In this document: positions 23,818-32,763 of the stretch, piece after piece
Numbering within the stretch: the first letter of the stretch is position 1
Layout of the letters: every line of letters begins with the position of its first letter
NCBI GenBank assembly: GCA_038744785.1
Contig: JBCDLX010000005.1
Location: 124,001-188,000, forward strand
DNA from: Ovoidimarina sp038744785
GTDB taxonomy: Bacteria; Pseudomonadota; Alphaproteobacteria; Rhodobacterales; Rhodobacteraceae
Direction of reading: 5' to 3'
Length of the DNA: 64,000 nt
The notes under the pieces: model-generated
Database searches by the model: none
What the model was told of the DNA's origin: nothing
Seen by the model: only the letters and a program-made list of their open reading frames with translations
Translations under genes and position numbers: made by a program

Positions 23818-25246
23818 GGGTCGCCGCCGCGGCTGCGGCCATCGCCTCGACCCCGAAGAGGTTGATGACCCCAAGCACCATCGCCACAGCGCTGACCATC
23901 AAAAACGCGGTCAGAACAGGCGAACCGCCCGGGTCTAGCTCTTGTCCCTCTTCTCCAAAGTACATCAGGTAGACAAGCCGAAGATAATAGAACGCTCCGA
24001 TCACCGATGCGATGACACCCGCGATGGCAAGCCAGGCCAGACCGGCTTCTACCGCCGCGAGCAGGACATAGTACTTTCCGAAAAACCCGACCAGTGGCGG
24101 CACGCCCGCGAGGCTGAACAACAGGACAAGCATTGCAAGCGCACGGCCTGGAGAAACCTTGGAATACTGGTTCAGCGACGCGATATCGACCACCTGTTGC
24201 CCGTCGCGCTCCATAGACAGGATAAAGGCAAAGGTGCCCACGTTCATCGTCACGTATATGGCCATGTAGACAAGCATGGCCTGCACCCCGAACGCCGTCC
24301 CCGCGGCAAGACCCATCAGGGCGAAACCCATATGTGCAATCGACGAATACGCCATCAGGCGCTTGATGTTCTTCTGCCCTATCGCAGCAACTGCACCAAG
24401 GAACATCGACAAGACGCTAAGAAGCGCAAGCACCTGGCTCCAGTCGGACACAACGCCCCCGAATGCATCGTGAACAACGCGCGCAAACAGGGCCATCGCT
24501 GCAACCTTGGGCGCGGTGGCGAAGAAGGCTGTCACGGGCGTCGGCGCGCCCTCATAGACGTCTGGGGTCCACATATGGAACGGTACGGCAGAGATCTTGA
24601 AGGCAAGGCCCGTGATCAGGAAGACAAGACCGAATAAGAGCCCTAGCGGCATGTCCCCCTCGGCCGCGACCGAGATGATGCCCGCAAACAGTGTCGTTCC
24701 CGCATAGCCGTAGGTCAGGGATGCCCCATAAAGCAACAGACCAGAACTCAGCGCACCAAGGACAAAATACTTCAACCCCGCCTCGGTCGACTTGATGCTG
24801 TCGCGCCGCAACGATGCAACGACGTAAAGCGACAGCGACTGTAGCTCGAGCCCCATGTAGAGCGTCAAAAGATCGCCGGCGGACACCATCACCATCATCC
24901 CAACCGCCGACAGCGCGATGAGTATTGGATACTCGAACCGTAACAGGTCCCGCCGCACCATATAGCCTTGGCTCATCACCAGAACCGCGGCGGCCGATAC
25001 GAGGATCATAACCTTGGCAAAGCGTGAGAACGCATCGTCGACGAAGGCACCGGTAAAGGCCACGTTTGTCGCCTGACCCCCGAGGCCGATCCAGCCCGCC
25101 AGAACGACGAAGAGACCGGCGGTCACCCATACTAGAAGCGGCGCAGTCTTGTCCTTCGACGTGTAGACAGCAAAAAGTAGCGCGCCCATGGCAAACGCGG
25201 CCAGGATGGCCTCGGGGATGATCGCGGTGAAATCTGCGCTTGTCAT
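23807..25246 (-). CDS. nuoN: NADH-quinone oxidoreductase subunit N
   Basis: 479 residues from ATG 25246 (MTSADFTAIIPEAILAAFAM), with about 14 membrane helices. The antiporter-like proton-channel core is present (KYFVLGALSSGLLLYGASL with the key Lys; HMWTPDVYEGAPTPVTAFFA; RLMAYSSIAHMGF). NuoN is one of three Mrp-like proton-pumping subunits of complex I. It lies 10 nt after nuoM and overlaps birA by 11 nt. Confidence 0.97.
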   Translation of the reverse strand: MTSADFTAIIPEAILAAFAMGALLFAVYTSKDKTAPLLVWVTAGLFVVLAGWIGLGGQATNVAFTGAFVDDAFSRFAKVMILVSAAAVLVMSQGYMVRRDLLRFEYPILIALSAVGMMVMVSAGDLLTLYMGLELQSLSLYVVASLRRDSIKSTEAGLKYFVLGALSSGLLLYGASLTYGYAGTTLFAGIISVAAEGDMPLGLLFGLVFLITGLAFKISAVPFHMWTPDVYEGAPTPVTAFFATAPKVAAMALFARVVHDAFGGVVSDWSQVLALLSVLSMFLGAVAAIGQKNIKRLMAYSSIAHMGFALMGLAAGTAFGVQAMLVYMAIYVTMNVGTFAFILSMERDGQQVVDIASLNQYSKVSPGRALAMLVLLFSLAGVPPLVGFFGKYYVLLAAVEAGLAWLAIAGVIASVIGAFYYLRLVYLMYFGEEGQELDPGGSPVLTAFLMVSAVAMVLGVINLFGVEAMAAAAAATLVN

Positions 25247-25256
25247 CGCATTGCCC

Positions 25257-26798
25257 TCAATTCTCGGCGATCCGGGGGGCCACGGCATCAAGCGATGCTT
25301 GATAATCCGTGACCAACGCCTCGACGGACGGCCCGATCATATCCGTAACCAAGCTCGGATAGACCCCCAAAAGAAGCGTCATCACGATCAGGGGTACGAA
25401 CACCACACGCTCGCGCACGCCCATGTCGGTAATCGACTTCAGGCTTTCCTTGATCAGTTCGCCCATCACCACGCGTCGGTAAAGCCAGAGTGCGTAAGCT
25501 GCTGACAAGATAACGCCCGTCGCGGCAACGGCTGCAACCCAGGTGTTGACCTGGAACACCCCCAGGATCGTAAGGAATTCGCCGACGAAGCCCGACGTGC
25601 CCGGCAAGCCGACATTGGCCATCGTGAACAGCATGAAGACCGCCGCATAGGCCGGCATCCGGTTCACAAGCCCGCCATAGGCGTCGATGTCGCGTGTGTG
25701 CATCCTGTCATAGATCACCCCGACGCACAGAAAGAGGGCCCCCGAAATAAAACCGTGGCTCAGCATCTGGAAGATCGCGCCATCAACGCCTTGTTGGTTC
25801 GCCGCAAATATGCCCATCGTAACAAATCCCATATGCGCGACCGACGAATAGGCAATGAGTTTCTTCATATCCTTCTGTGCGAGCGCAACCAGCGACGTAT
25901 AGACGATCGCAATCGCAGACATCCAAAGGACAAGGGGCGCCCAAATATCCGAGGCCACCGGGAACATCGGCAGGCTGAACCGCAAGAACCCGTACCCGCC
26001 CATTTTCAGAAGGATAGCGGCCAGCACAACAGACCCGGCGGTCGGCGCCTGAACGTGCGCATCCGGCAACCAGGTATGGACCGGCCACATCGGCATCTTC
26101 ACCGCAAAGCTGGCAAAGAACGCCAGCCACATCAACGTCTGCGCGCCGCCGACGATATGGATGCCCAGCACCTCGATATCGCCAAATGCGAAGTTGTGAT
26201 TCAGAAGCGTTGGGATATCGGTCGTGCCGGCATCGACATACATCGCGATCATCGCGACCAGCATCAGGACCGAGCCAAGGAAGGTATAAAGGAAGAATTT
26301 GAACGACGCATAGATCCTGTCCTTCCCGCCCCAGATGCCGATAACCAGGAACATCGGGATCAGACCGCCTTCGAAGAACAGGTAGAACAGCACCAGATCA
26401 AGCGCCACAAAGACGCCAATCATCAGCGTTTCCAGCACCAGAAACGCAATCATGTATTCCTTTATTCGGGTTTGAACCTCCCAAGCGCTCAGGACGACAA
26501 GGGGCATCAGAAACGTTGTCAGCATCACAAAGAGAATTGAGATGCCGTCGACACCGACCTTGTAGGTCAGCCCCAGAATCCACTCATGCTCTTCGACGAA
26601 CTGAAAGCCGGTGTCCTGCCGATCAAAACCGGTCAGCAGGAAGATCGACGCAATAAAGGTCGCCACCGTCGCGTAAAGCGCGATGCGCTTGGTGTTTCTG
26701 TGCGCGGCTTCGTCGTCACCCCTCGGCCCAATGAACGCAAGGATCGCGGCGGCGAGCAAGGGAAGGAAGGTAACGAGCGAGATCAGCGAATTCGACAT
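25257..26798 (-). CDS. nuoM: NADH-quinone oxidoreductase subunit M
   Basis: 513 residues from ATG 26798 (MSNSLISLVTFLPLLAAAIL), about 14 helices. Conserved features: KVGVDGISILFVMLTTFLMP, FFEGGLIPMFLVIGIWGG with the channel Glu, FFLYTFLGSVLMLVAMIAMY, HTWLPDAHVQAPTAGSVVLA and KKLIAYSSVAHMGFVTMGI. It is a proton-translocating membrane-arm subunit. The start overlaps the nuoL stop by 1 nt (TGATG). Confidence 0.97.
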   Translation of the reverse strand: MSNSLISLVTFLPLLAAAILAFIGPRGDDEAAHRNTKRIALYATVATFIASIFLLTGFDRQDTGFQFVEEHEWILGLTYKVGVDGISILFVMLTTFLMPLVVLSAWEVQTRIKEYMIAFLVLETLMIGVFVALDLVLFYLFFEGGLIPMFLVIGIWGGKDRIYASFKFFLYTFLGSVLMLVAMIAMYVDAGTTDIPTLLNHNFAFGDIEVLGIHIVGGAQTLMWLAFFASFAVKMPMWPVHTWLPDAHVQAPTAGSVVLAAILLKMGGYGFLRFSLPMFPVASDIWAPLVLWMSAIAIVYTSLVALAQKDMKKLIAYSSVAHMGFVTMGIFAANQQGVDGAIFQMLSHGFISGALFLCVGVIYDRMHTRDIDAYGGLVNRMPAYAAVFMLFTMANVGLPGTSGFVGEFLTILGVFQVNTWVAAVAATGVILSAAYALWLYRRVVMGELIKESLKSITDMGVRERVVFVPLIVMTLLLGVYPSLVTDMIGPSVEALVTDYQASLDAVAPRIAEN

Positions 26799-28930
26799 CA
26801 CTCGCCTCCGCCAGCGATCGTCATCCAAGAGATCAGGATGACAACACCAATTACCATCGCGAACGCGTAGGTGAAGATATAGCCGGACTGCGCGCGGCCT
26901 GCGAGACGGGTAAAAAACGGCACAATCCCCATTGCCAGTCCGTTGATACCCCCGTCGATTACTGCGCCGTCACCCCGCGTCCAAAGAAAGTTCCCGAGCC
27001 ATTTCGCGGGGCGCACAAAGAGGAAATCGTATGCCTCGTCGAAGTACCACTTGTTGAGAAGAAAGAGGTACAGAGGACGCTGATTCTCGGCCAGCTTCTT
27101 CGGCCAGTCAGGTCGGCGGATGTACATCTGGTAGGCTGTCAGGAACCCAAGGACCATCGCCACGAACGGCGAAAGCTTGACCCAAATCGGAACGTAATGC
27201 GCGTCGTGCAGAACGTGGTTGTCGGGATGCATATAAATCGCGCCCTCGCCCGGGTCGGCATGTGACCCCGCGCCATCAGCGTCCCCATGATCACCACCCG
27301 CGCCGTCGGTTTCTTCGCCGGCGGCCAACGCCGCTCCAAGCAGGGCCAAGGCGGCGTGGTCATCCTTCGCCGCGTCGTGAGACCCGGGAATTCCAAAGAA
27401 CTTCTGAACCTTGACCTCGTCTCCGAAGAAAGGCTTGTACCAGATCATGCCGGCGAAAATCGCGCCCAGCGCCAGGACCCCCAGCGGGATCAGCATTGTG
27501 TTCGGGCTCTCATGGACGTGCTCATGGGTATGCTTGTCGCCCCTGGGCGCGCCGTAGAAAGTAAGGAACATCAGCCGCCAGGAATAGAAGCTGGTGAAAA
27601 GTGCCGCTACGACGAGCGAACAGAACGCAAATCCAGCCGCCATCGTTCCCCCGGCAAAGGCGCTTTCGATAACTGCGTCTTTCGACACAAAGCCCGCAAA
27701 ACCGACCGGAAAGCCAAGGTAAAGAAGCGGAATACCGACGCCCGTGATCGCAAGCGTCCCGATCATCATTGCCCAGAATGTGTAGGGCAGCTTGTCCTTC
27801 AGACCGCCGTAATTCCGCATGTCCTGTTCATGGTGCATCCCGTGGATCACCGAACCCGCGCCAAGAAACAGCATTGCCTTGAAGAAGGCATGCGTGAACA
27901 GGTGAAACATCGCGACCGAGTAGACACCAACGCCAGCGGCTACAAACATGTAGCCCAATTGCGAGCACGTCGAATAGGCGATCACACGCTTGATGTCGTT
28001 CTGCACAAGACCGACGGTGGCGGCAAAAAACGCCGTCACTGCACCAATGTAAACGATAAAGGTTTTGGCATGCGGCGCGAACTCGATCACCGGGGACATG
28101 CGACAGACCAGAAACACACCCGCCGTCACCATGGTTGCAGCGTGGATCAGGGCCGAGACAGGCGTGGGACCCTCCATCGCGTCGGGAAGCCAAGTGTGCA
28201 GAAACAGCTGCGCCGACTTCCCCATTGCGCCGATGAACAAAAGAAACGCCACCAGTTCAACGGCGCTTACGTTCATCCACAGGAAGGAAATCTCGGTTTC
28301 CGCCAAAGTCGGAGCGGCAGCAAAGATGTCGTCCATCCGGATCGAGTCGACCAGAAAGAAGATCGTCGCGATCCCAAGAAGAAACCCGAAATCTCCCACA
28401 CGGTTGACGACGAAGGCCTTGATTGCAGCGGCGTTTGCACTGGGCTTCCGGAAATAAAAACCGATCAGGAGGTACGAGGCGAGGCCCACACCCTCCCAGC
28501 CAAAAAACAGCTGCACAAGGTTGTCCGCCGTGACCAACATCAGCATCGCAAAGGTAAAGAGGCTGAGATAGGCGAAAAAGCGCGGACGGTAGCTTTCGTC
28601 TTCGCCGAAGTTTTCGTCATGCGCCATGTAGCCGAAAGAGTACAAGTGCACGAGCGCAGACACGCTGGTGATGACAATCAGCATAATCGCCGTCAGCCTG
28701 TCGAGCCGGATTGACCAGTCCGTGCTAAGCGAGCCGCTTTCGATCCAGCGTAGAACTTGGATTTGCTGCAATTCGCCATCATGGCCAAGGAATACGATCC
28801 AACTCAGAAGCATCGACAGGAACAGAAAACCCGTCGCCGTCCATTGCGCCGCGAGTTCGCCGATCACGCGCCAGCCGAAGCCACACAATATGGCGCCGAC
28901 AAGCGGGGCAAAAAGGATGATCGTTTCCAT
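26798..28930 (-). CDS. nuoL: NADH-quinone oxidoreductase subunit L
   Basis: 710 residues, the distal membrane-arm subunit. It contains DRLTAIMLIVITSVSALVHL, FFGWEGVGLASYLLIGFYF, HTWLPDAMEGPTPVSALIHA, KRVIAYSTCSQLGYMFVAAG and the long C-terminal lateral helix region. An insertion near residues 500-570 is His/Asp/Ala-rich (GGDHGDADGAGSHADPGE), longer than in E. coli NuoL and probably a loop. It lies 6 nt after nuoK and overlaps nuoM by 1 nt. Confidence 0.97.
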   Translation of the reverse strand: METIILFAPLVGAILCGFGWRVIGELAAQWTATGFLFLSMLLSWIVFLGHDGELQQIQVLRWIESGSLSTDWSIRLDRLTAIMLIVITSVSALVHLYSFGYMAHDENFGEDESYRPRFFAYLSLFTFAMLMLVTADNLVQLFFGWEGVGLASYLLIGFYFRKPSANAAAIKAFVVNRVGDFGFLLGIATIFFLVDSIRMDDIFAAAPTLAETEISFLWMNVSAVELVAFLLFIGAMGKSAQLFLHTWLPDAMEGPTPVSALIHAATMVTAGVFLVCRMSPVIEFAPHAKTFIVYIGAVTAFFAATVGLVQNDIKRVIAYSTCSQLGYMFVAAGVGVYSVAMFHLFTHAFFKAMLFLGAGSVIHGMHHEQDMRNYGGLKDKLPYTFWAMMIGTLAITGVGIPLLYLGFPVGFAGFVSKDAVIESAFAGGTMAAGFAFCSLVVAALFTSFYSWRLMFLTFYGAPRGDKHTHEHVHESPNTMLIPLGVLALGAIFAGMIWYKPFFGDEVKVQKFFGIPGSHDAAKDDHAALALLGAALAAGEETDGAGGDHGDADGAGSHADPGEGAIYMHPDNHVLHDAHYVPIWVKLSPFVAMVLGFLTAYQMYIRRPDWPKKLAENQRPLYLFLLNKWYFDEAYDFLFVRPAKWLGNFLWTRGDGAVIDGGINGLAMGIVPFFTRLAGRAQSGYIFTYAFAMVIGVVILISWMTIAGGGE

Positions 28931-28936
28931 ATCAGA

Positions 28937-29242
28937 TCAGCCTTTCATGACGTTGACGTCTTCGACGTCGATCGTCCCGCGGTTTCGGAAGAAACAGACG
29001 AGGATCGCCAGCCCGATCGCAGCCTCTGCCGCTGCGACGGTTAGGATAAAGAGTGTGAAGACCTGTCCGACAAGGTCCTGAAGATGGGCCGAGAACGCGA
29101 CGAAATTGATGTTCACGGCCAGAAGGATCAATTCGATCGACATCAGAAGGATGATGATGTTCTTGCGGTTCAGAAACAGCCCGAACACGCCGATCACAAA
29201 AAGCGCCGCCGCCACTGCGAGGTAATGTTCAAGTCCCACCAT
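28937..29242 (-). CDS. nuoK: NADH-quinone oxidoreductase subunit K
   Basis: 101 residues from ATG 29242 (MVGLEHYLAVAAALFVIGVF), the standard size, with three helices. Conserved Glu residues are in LLMSIELILLAVNINFVAFS and VAAAEAAIGLAILVCFFRNRG, which line the proton path of complex I. It is separated from the upstream unknown gene by 80 bp and followed by nuoL after 6 nt. Confidence 0.97.
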   Translation of the reverse strand: MVGLEHYLAVAAALFVIGVFGLFLNRKNIIILLMSIELILLAVNINFVAFSAHLQDLVGQVFTLFILTVAAAEAAIGLAILVCFFRNRGTIDVEDVNVMKG

Positions 29243-29322
29243 CGGGGTTCCTCGTCTCTGGTCCGGGCAGCGTAACTGCCCCTCATCTGTATTGCGCCCC
29301 GGACCCGGCCCGAAGCGCGTCT

Positions 29323-29823
29323 TCAGCCCGCGTAGGGCGTTTTGGTGCCGCGCGCATCCGGGTAGAAAGCGGCGCAAGCACAGGTTTCTGCATCTGCCAC
29401 AGCGATCTCGATGTCGCGACCTGTGCCATCAAGCACGCTGGCCAATCGACGGAAAGAAAACAACTCTGGCGCTGCGCGAAGTTCACGCGCGATCAATGCA
29501 ATAGCCTTCTCGGTTCGGTCGAACGACCGCTCGGACACGCGCTCTTCGCGTACGCGTGTACGCAGAAACTCTCCGCTGTGGCAGGTCATGATCACGAGAT
29601 CGGTATAGACGCCTTCCTGGCTCCACCATTCGGCATAGCCCACGCGCCCGCCGCCGAAGTCGCGGTGCCCGGTTTCGCCGCCGTGGCTGACATGGGTGGT
29701 TCGGTCACACGCCGTAGGGACAACTGCCAGAGCCGCGGTGCATGTCGTCAGAAGGGCAGCGGCCGCAAGATAAAGCCTTGGGCAAAAACGCGCCCCGCCG
29801 CGATCCTTTGAGCGGCCGGGCAT
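29323..29823 (-). CDS. Secreted protein of unknown function within the nuo operon
   Basis: 166 residues. A signal peptide follows a charged start (MPGRSKDRGGARFCPRLYLAAAALLTTCTAALA). The mature part has several Cys residues (TACDRTTH, MTCHSGEF, ETCACAAFYPDARG) and the motif FGGGRVGYAEWWSQEGVYTD. The start overlaps the nuoJ stop by 1 nt (TGATG), indicating coupled translation, and nuoK follows after 80 bp. No family was recognised. A periplasmic role near complex I is possible but untested. Confidence 0.7.
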   Translation of the reverse strand: MPGRSKDRGGARFCPRLYLAAAALLTTCTAALAVVPTACDRTTHVSHGGETGHRDFGGGRVGYAEWWSQEGVYTDLVIMTCHSGEFLRTRVREERVSERSFDRTEKAIALIARELRAAPELFSFRRLASVLDGTGRDIEIAVADAETCACAAFYPDARGTKTPYAG

Positions 29824-30434
29824 CAGGACAGCCCCTGCCCCGGCTTGACGTCCTTAAGCTCCAGCGCCTTGGCCGGATCGCGGTACATCTGCGCCAGTAC
29901 GTCCTGTCGCTTGATATCCGCCCGGTGCCGCAGCGTCAGAAGGATCGCGCCGATCATGGCCACCAAAAGCACAAGGCCCGCCAGTTGGAACATCAGGAAG
30001 AAGCGATCATACAGGATCTGGCCAAGCGCCTTGGTGTTGTGTACATCGCCCGGCGTTTCGGCCATGCGCAGGCTTTCAGCATCTTCCGACACGGTCCAGA
30101 CCCCGAACGCGATGCCAAGCTGCATCAGAAGTACGACACCGATCAGAAGCGCCAGGGGCACGTACTTCGCCATCTCGGCCTTCAGTTCCGAGAAATCGAC
30201 ATCCAGCATCATAACGACGAACAGAAACAAAACTGCGACCGCGCCCACGTAGACGATGATCAACAGCATCGCGACGAACTCGGCGCCCACCAGGACAAAG
30301 AGACCCGCCGAGGACAAGAACGCCAGGATCAGCCACAGCACCGAATGGACGGGATTGCGGCTGATGACAGTGAACAGCCCACCCACCAGCGTCGAAGCCG
30401 CAAACAGGTAGAACGCAAACGAAATCGCCGTCAT
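29823..30434 (-). CDS. nuoJ: NADH-quinone oxidoreductase subunit J
   Basis: 203 residues with five hydrophobic segments, including NPVHSVLWLILAFLSSAGLF and AMLLIIVYVGAVAVLFLFVV, the conserved helix-3 region with a pi-bulge in complex I structures. The C-terminal tail (about 30 residues) is hydrophilic. It overlaps the upstream CMD-like gene by 4 nt and the downstream secreted protein gene by 1 nt. Confidence 0.96.
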   Translation of the reverse strand: MTAISFAFYLFAASTLVGGLFTVISRNPVHSVLWLILAFLSSAGLFVLVGAEFVAMLLIIVYVGAVAVLFLFVVMMLDVDFSELKAEMAKYVPLALLIGVVLLMQLGIAFGVWTVSEDAESLRMAETPGDVHNTKALGQILYDRFFLMFQLAGLVLLVAMIGAILLTLRHRADIKRQDVLAQMYRDPAKALELKDVKPGQGLS

Positions 30435-30841
30435 TCCTCGGGTCCTTCCGTGTCTTCCATCGCCTCACGCGCGAGGTCCATCGCTTTGGTCATGGCCGGA
30501 ACACCTCCAAAAACGCCGACAAGTGCAATGGCTTCCGCAACTTCCTGTTTGGTGGCGCCAGCTTCCAAGGCGTGACGCACCGTAATGCGGATTTGCGCTT
30601 CGGCTTGCGCCCCAAGAATGGTCAGGGCGCCAAGCGTCAGAAGCATCTTGGTCTTCGCGTCAAGCCCATCGGGATTGAAGGTCTTGCCCATGAACGTTTC
30701 CATCATGTCCTTGGGCATCGTCGGGATCAGCGCCTCGAACCCCTTTGGCGTGAAGTGTTCCAAGGCCGGATTCATGGCACGGGCCATCTCCTGACCCATC
30801 GCCATCATCTCAGCAAAGGGGTTACGCGGTGCGTCGGTCAT
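30431..30841 (-). CDS. Carboxymuconolactone decarboxylase-like protein without cysteines
   Basis: 136 residues. The C-terminal half (LDAKTKMLLTLGALTILGAQ, RITVRHALEAGATKQEVAEA) matches the CMD/AhpD helical fold, but the protein contains no Cys, so the AhpD Cys-x2-Cys redox centre is absent. It is tightly set between nuoI and nuoJ with 4-nt overlaps on both sides, so it is cotranslated with complex I subunits. Its reaction, if any, is unknown. Confidence 0.83.
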   Translation of the reverse strand: MTDAPRNPFAEMMAMGQEMARAMNPALEHFTPKGFEALIPTMPKDMMETFMGKTFNPDGLDAKTKMLLTLGALTILGAQAEAQIRITVRHALEAGATKQEVAEAIALVGVFGGVPAMTKAMDLAREAMEDTEGPEE

Positions 30842-31332
30842 CGATACGGCGCGTCCAGTTCAAGATTCTTGGCGATCTCCGCTTCCCACCGTTCGCCGTT
30901 CGCAAGCAGCTTTTCCTTGTTGTAAAACAGCTCTTCGCGCGTCTCGGTCGCGAACTCGAAATTCGGGCCCTCGACGATGGCATCGACCGGGCAAGCTTCC
31001 TGACAAAATCCGCAATAGATGCACTTCGTCATATCGATGTCGTACCGTGTGGTCCGGCGCGAGCCGTCTTCCCGCGGTTCTGCATCGATCGTGATCGCCT
31101 GCGCGGGGCAGATCGCCTCGCAAAGCTTGCAGGCGATGCAGCGTTCTTCCCCATTGGGATAACGGCGCAGCGCGTGTTCGCCCCGGAAACGGGGCGACAG
31201 CGGACCCTTTTCGTGGGGGTAGTTCACAGTGGCTTTCGGCGCGAAGAAGTATTTCAGGCCAAGCTGAAAGCCCTTCACGAAATCCGCGAGAAGGAAGTAC
31301 TTCCCGGCCCGGTTCCAGTCGATCTGGGTCAA
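30838..31332 (-). CDS. nuoI: NADH-quinone oxidoreductase subunit I
   Basis: 164 residues. Two 4Fe-4S motifs, CIACKLCEAICPAQA and CIYCGFCQEACPVDA, bind clusters N6a and N6b in the peripheral arm. The start is a TTG at 31332 with a strong GGAGG 6-10 nt upstream and MTQIDWNRAGKYFLLADFVK following; no in-frame ATG lies near the expected N-terminus. The nuoH stop is 1 nt upstream and the CMD-like gene overlaps the end by 4 nt. Confidence 0.97.
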   Translation of the reverse strand: MTQIDWNRAGKYFLLADFVKGFQLGLKYFFAPKATVNYPHEKGPLSPRFRGEHALRRYPNGEERCIACKLCEAICPAQAITIDAEPREDGSRRTTRYDIDMTKCIYCGFCQEACPVDAIVEGPNFEFATETREELFYNKEKLLANGERWEAEIAKNLELDAPYR

Positions 31333-31333
31333 G

Positions 31334-32374
31334 TCAGCCTCCGATCAGACCCCAGCGCGCATAAAGCGCGCCGAAGATTTCGAAATGCGCAAGGAAGGAC
31401 ACGACCACCACCCACGCCAGCGACATTGGCAGGAACACTTTCCACCCGATCCGCATAAGCTGGTCGTACCGGTAGCGCGGTGTGATCGCCTTCACCATCG
31501 CGAAAAGGAAGAAGAAGAATGCCATCTTGCCGACCATCCACAGCGCACCATCAGGCAGACCAGGAATGGGTGACAGCCAACCACCGAAGAACAATAGGCT
31601 CATCAGCGCGCACATCAGGAAAATCGCGATGTATTCGCCCGCCATGAACAGAAGAAAGGGCGTCGATGAGTATTCGACCTGATAGCCGGCCACGAGTTCG
31701 GATTCCGCTTCTGGAAGGTCAAAAGGCGGTCGGTTGGTTTCTGCGAGCGCCGAGATAAAGAACAAGGCCACCATCGGCAGGTGCGGCAACCAGTACCACC
31801 CGAAGATCCCCCAATTGGTGTCCTGGGCAGCGACGATATCGCCGAAGTTCAGCGAGCCTGTGGAGATGATTACGCCAATGATGATCAGGCCGATCGAGAC
31901 CTCGTAGGAGATCATCTGCGCCGCAGACCGGAGCGAGCCAAGGAAGGGGTATTTCGAGTTGGACGCCCACCCGCCCATAATCACCCCGTAAACCTCCAGC
32001 GATGAGATCGCGAAGACATAGAGGATCGCGACATTGATATCCGACAAGACCCAACGATCATTGAACGGGATCACGGCCCAGGCGATCATCGCAAGGACAA
32101 AGGACAGCATGGGCGCAAGCATAAAAACCGTGCGGTCCGCACCCGCCGGGATCACGATTTCCTTGACCACGTATTTCAGCGCGTCAGCGACCGTTTGCAA
32201 CAAACCGAACGCCCCCACGACGTTCGGACCCCGGCGCATTTGAACGGCAGCCCAGATTTTGCGGTCGCCATAGACAAGGAACAGCAGGCTCACCATCACG
32301 AACCCGATCACCAGAAGGCATTGCGCCGCAATGGTGACTGCGATCCCTAAGGGCGTAGTCAGAAAATCGGTCAT
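31334..32374 (-). CDS. nuoH: NADH-quinone oxidoreductase subunit H
   Basis: 346 residues from ATG 32374 (MTDFLTTPLGIAVTIAAQCL), about eight helices. VYGDRKIWAAVQMRRGPNVVG and the quinone-site loops with ETNRPPFDLPEAESELVAGYQVEYSS-type acidic residues are complete. NuoH links the quinone-reducing arm to the membrane arm. The start overlaps the upstream lipoprotein stop by 1 nt and nuoI starts 1 nt after its stop. Confidence 0.97.
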   Translation of the reverse strand: MTDFLTTPLGIAVTIAAQCLLVIGFVMVSLLFLVYGDRKIWAAVQMRRGPNVVGAFGLLQTVADALKYVVKEIVIPAGADRTVFMLAPMLSFVLAMIAWAVIPFNDRWVLSDINVAILYVFAISSLEVYGVIMGGWASNSKYPFLGSLRSAAQMISYEVSIGLIIIGVIISTGSLNFGDIVAAQDTNWGIFGWYWLPHLPMVALFFISALAETNRPPFDLPEAESELVAGYQVEYSSTPFLLFMAGEYIAIFLMCALMSLLFFGGWLSPIPGLPDGALWMVGKMAFFFFLFAMVKAITPRYRYDQLMRIGWKVFLPMSLAWVVVVSFLAHFEIFGALYARWGLIGG

Positions 32375-32763
32375 CAGACCCCCGGTATTCCCTGGTCCGC
32401 GCACGCGGTCCGTGTCTCTGTACCGTCCAGCACGAAGTCGCCATCAGGTCGCACGGTTGAAAGTGTGTAAACCGCATCCGCGCGTGCAATACCAGACTCT
32501 TCCGACGTCAGAGTGCGTACATGGCGCGCAAATTCCGCATCGTTTAGCGTCATCGCTTCGGCCAGTGCACAATCTGCATAGGATTTTAACGCCTCTGTGG
32601 TGCTGCCCGCGTTCATTTCGACAGCAACTTGCGCCAAATCATCTGTCAGAAATGTGACCGCAGACCCGCGATACTGTGGCTCTGCGGATGCCGGCGGCTC
32701 TAACTCTTGCTGAACGCAGGCCGTCAGGGTCAAGGCCATCAAAAGCCCCTTGCTTTGCGTCAC
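32374..32763 (-). CDS. Small lipoprotein between nuoG and nuoH
   Basis: 129 residues from a GTG at 32763 that overlaps the nuoG stop as GTGA. The N-terminus (M)TQSKGLLMALTLTACVQQ has a lipobox LTAC, so the mature protein would begin at the Cys. The rest is soluble, with KSYADCALAEAMTLNDAEFA and a second Cys pair. No family recognised. It is coupled to both nuoG (4-nt overlap) and nuoH (1-nt overlap). Confidence 0.7.
   Translation of the reverse strand: MTQSKGLLMALTLTACVQQELEPPASAEPQYRGSAVTFLTDDLAQVAVEMNAGSTTEALKSYADCALAEAMTLNDAEFARHVRTLTSEESGIARADAVYTLSTVRPDGDFVLDGTETRTACADQGIPGV

Noticed and set aside
27287..28714. 475-codon open frame antisense to nuoL
   Set aside because: It mirrors nuoL, its translation is Arg/His/Gln-rich without domain character, and antisense open frames are expected in high-GC coding DNA.
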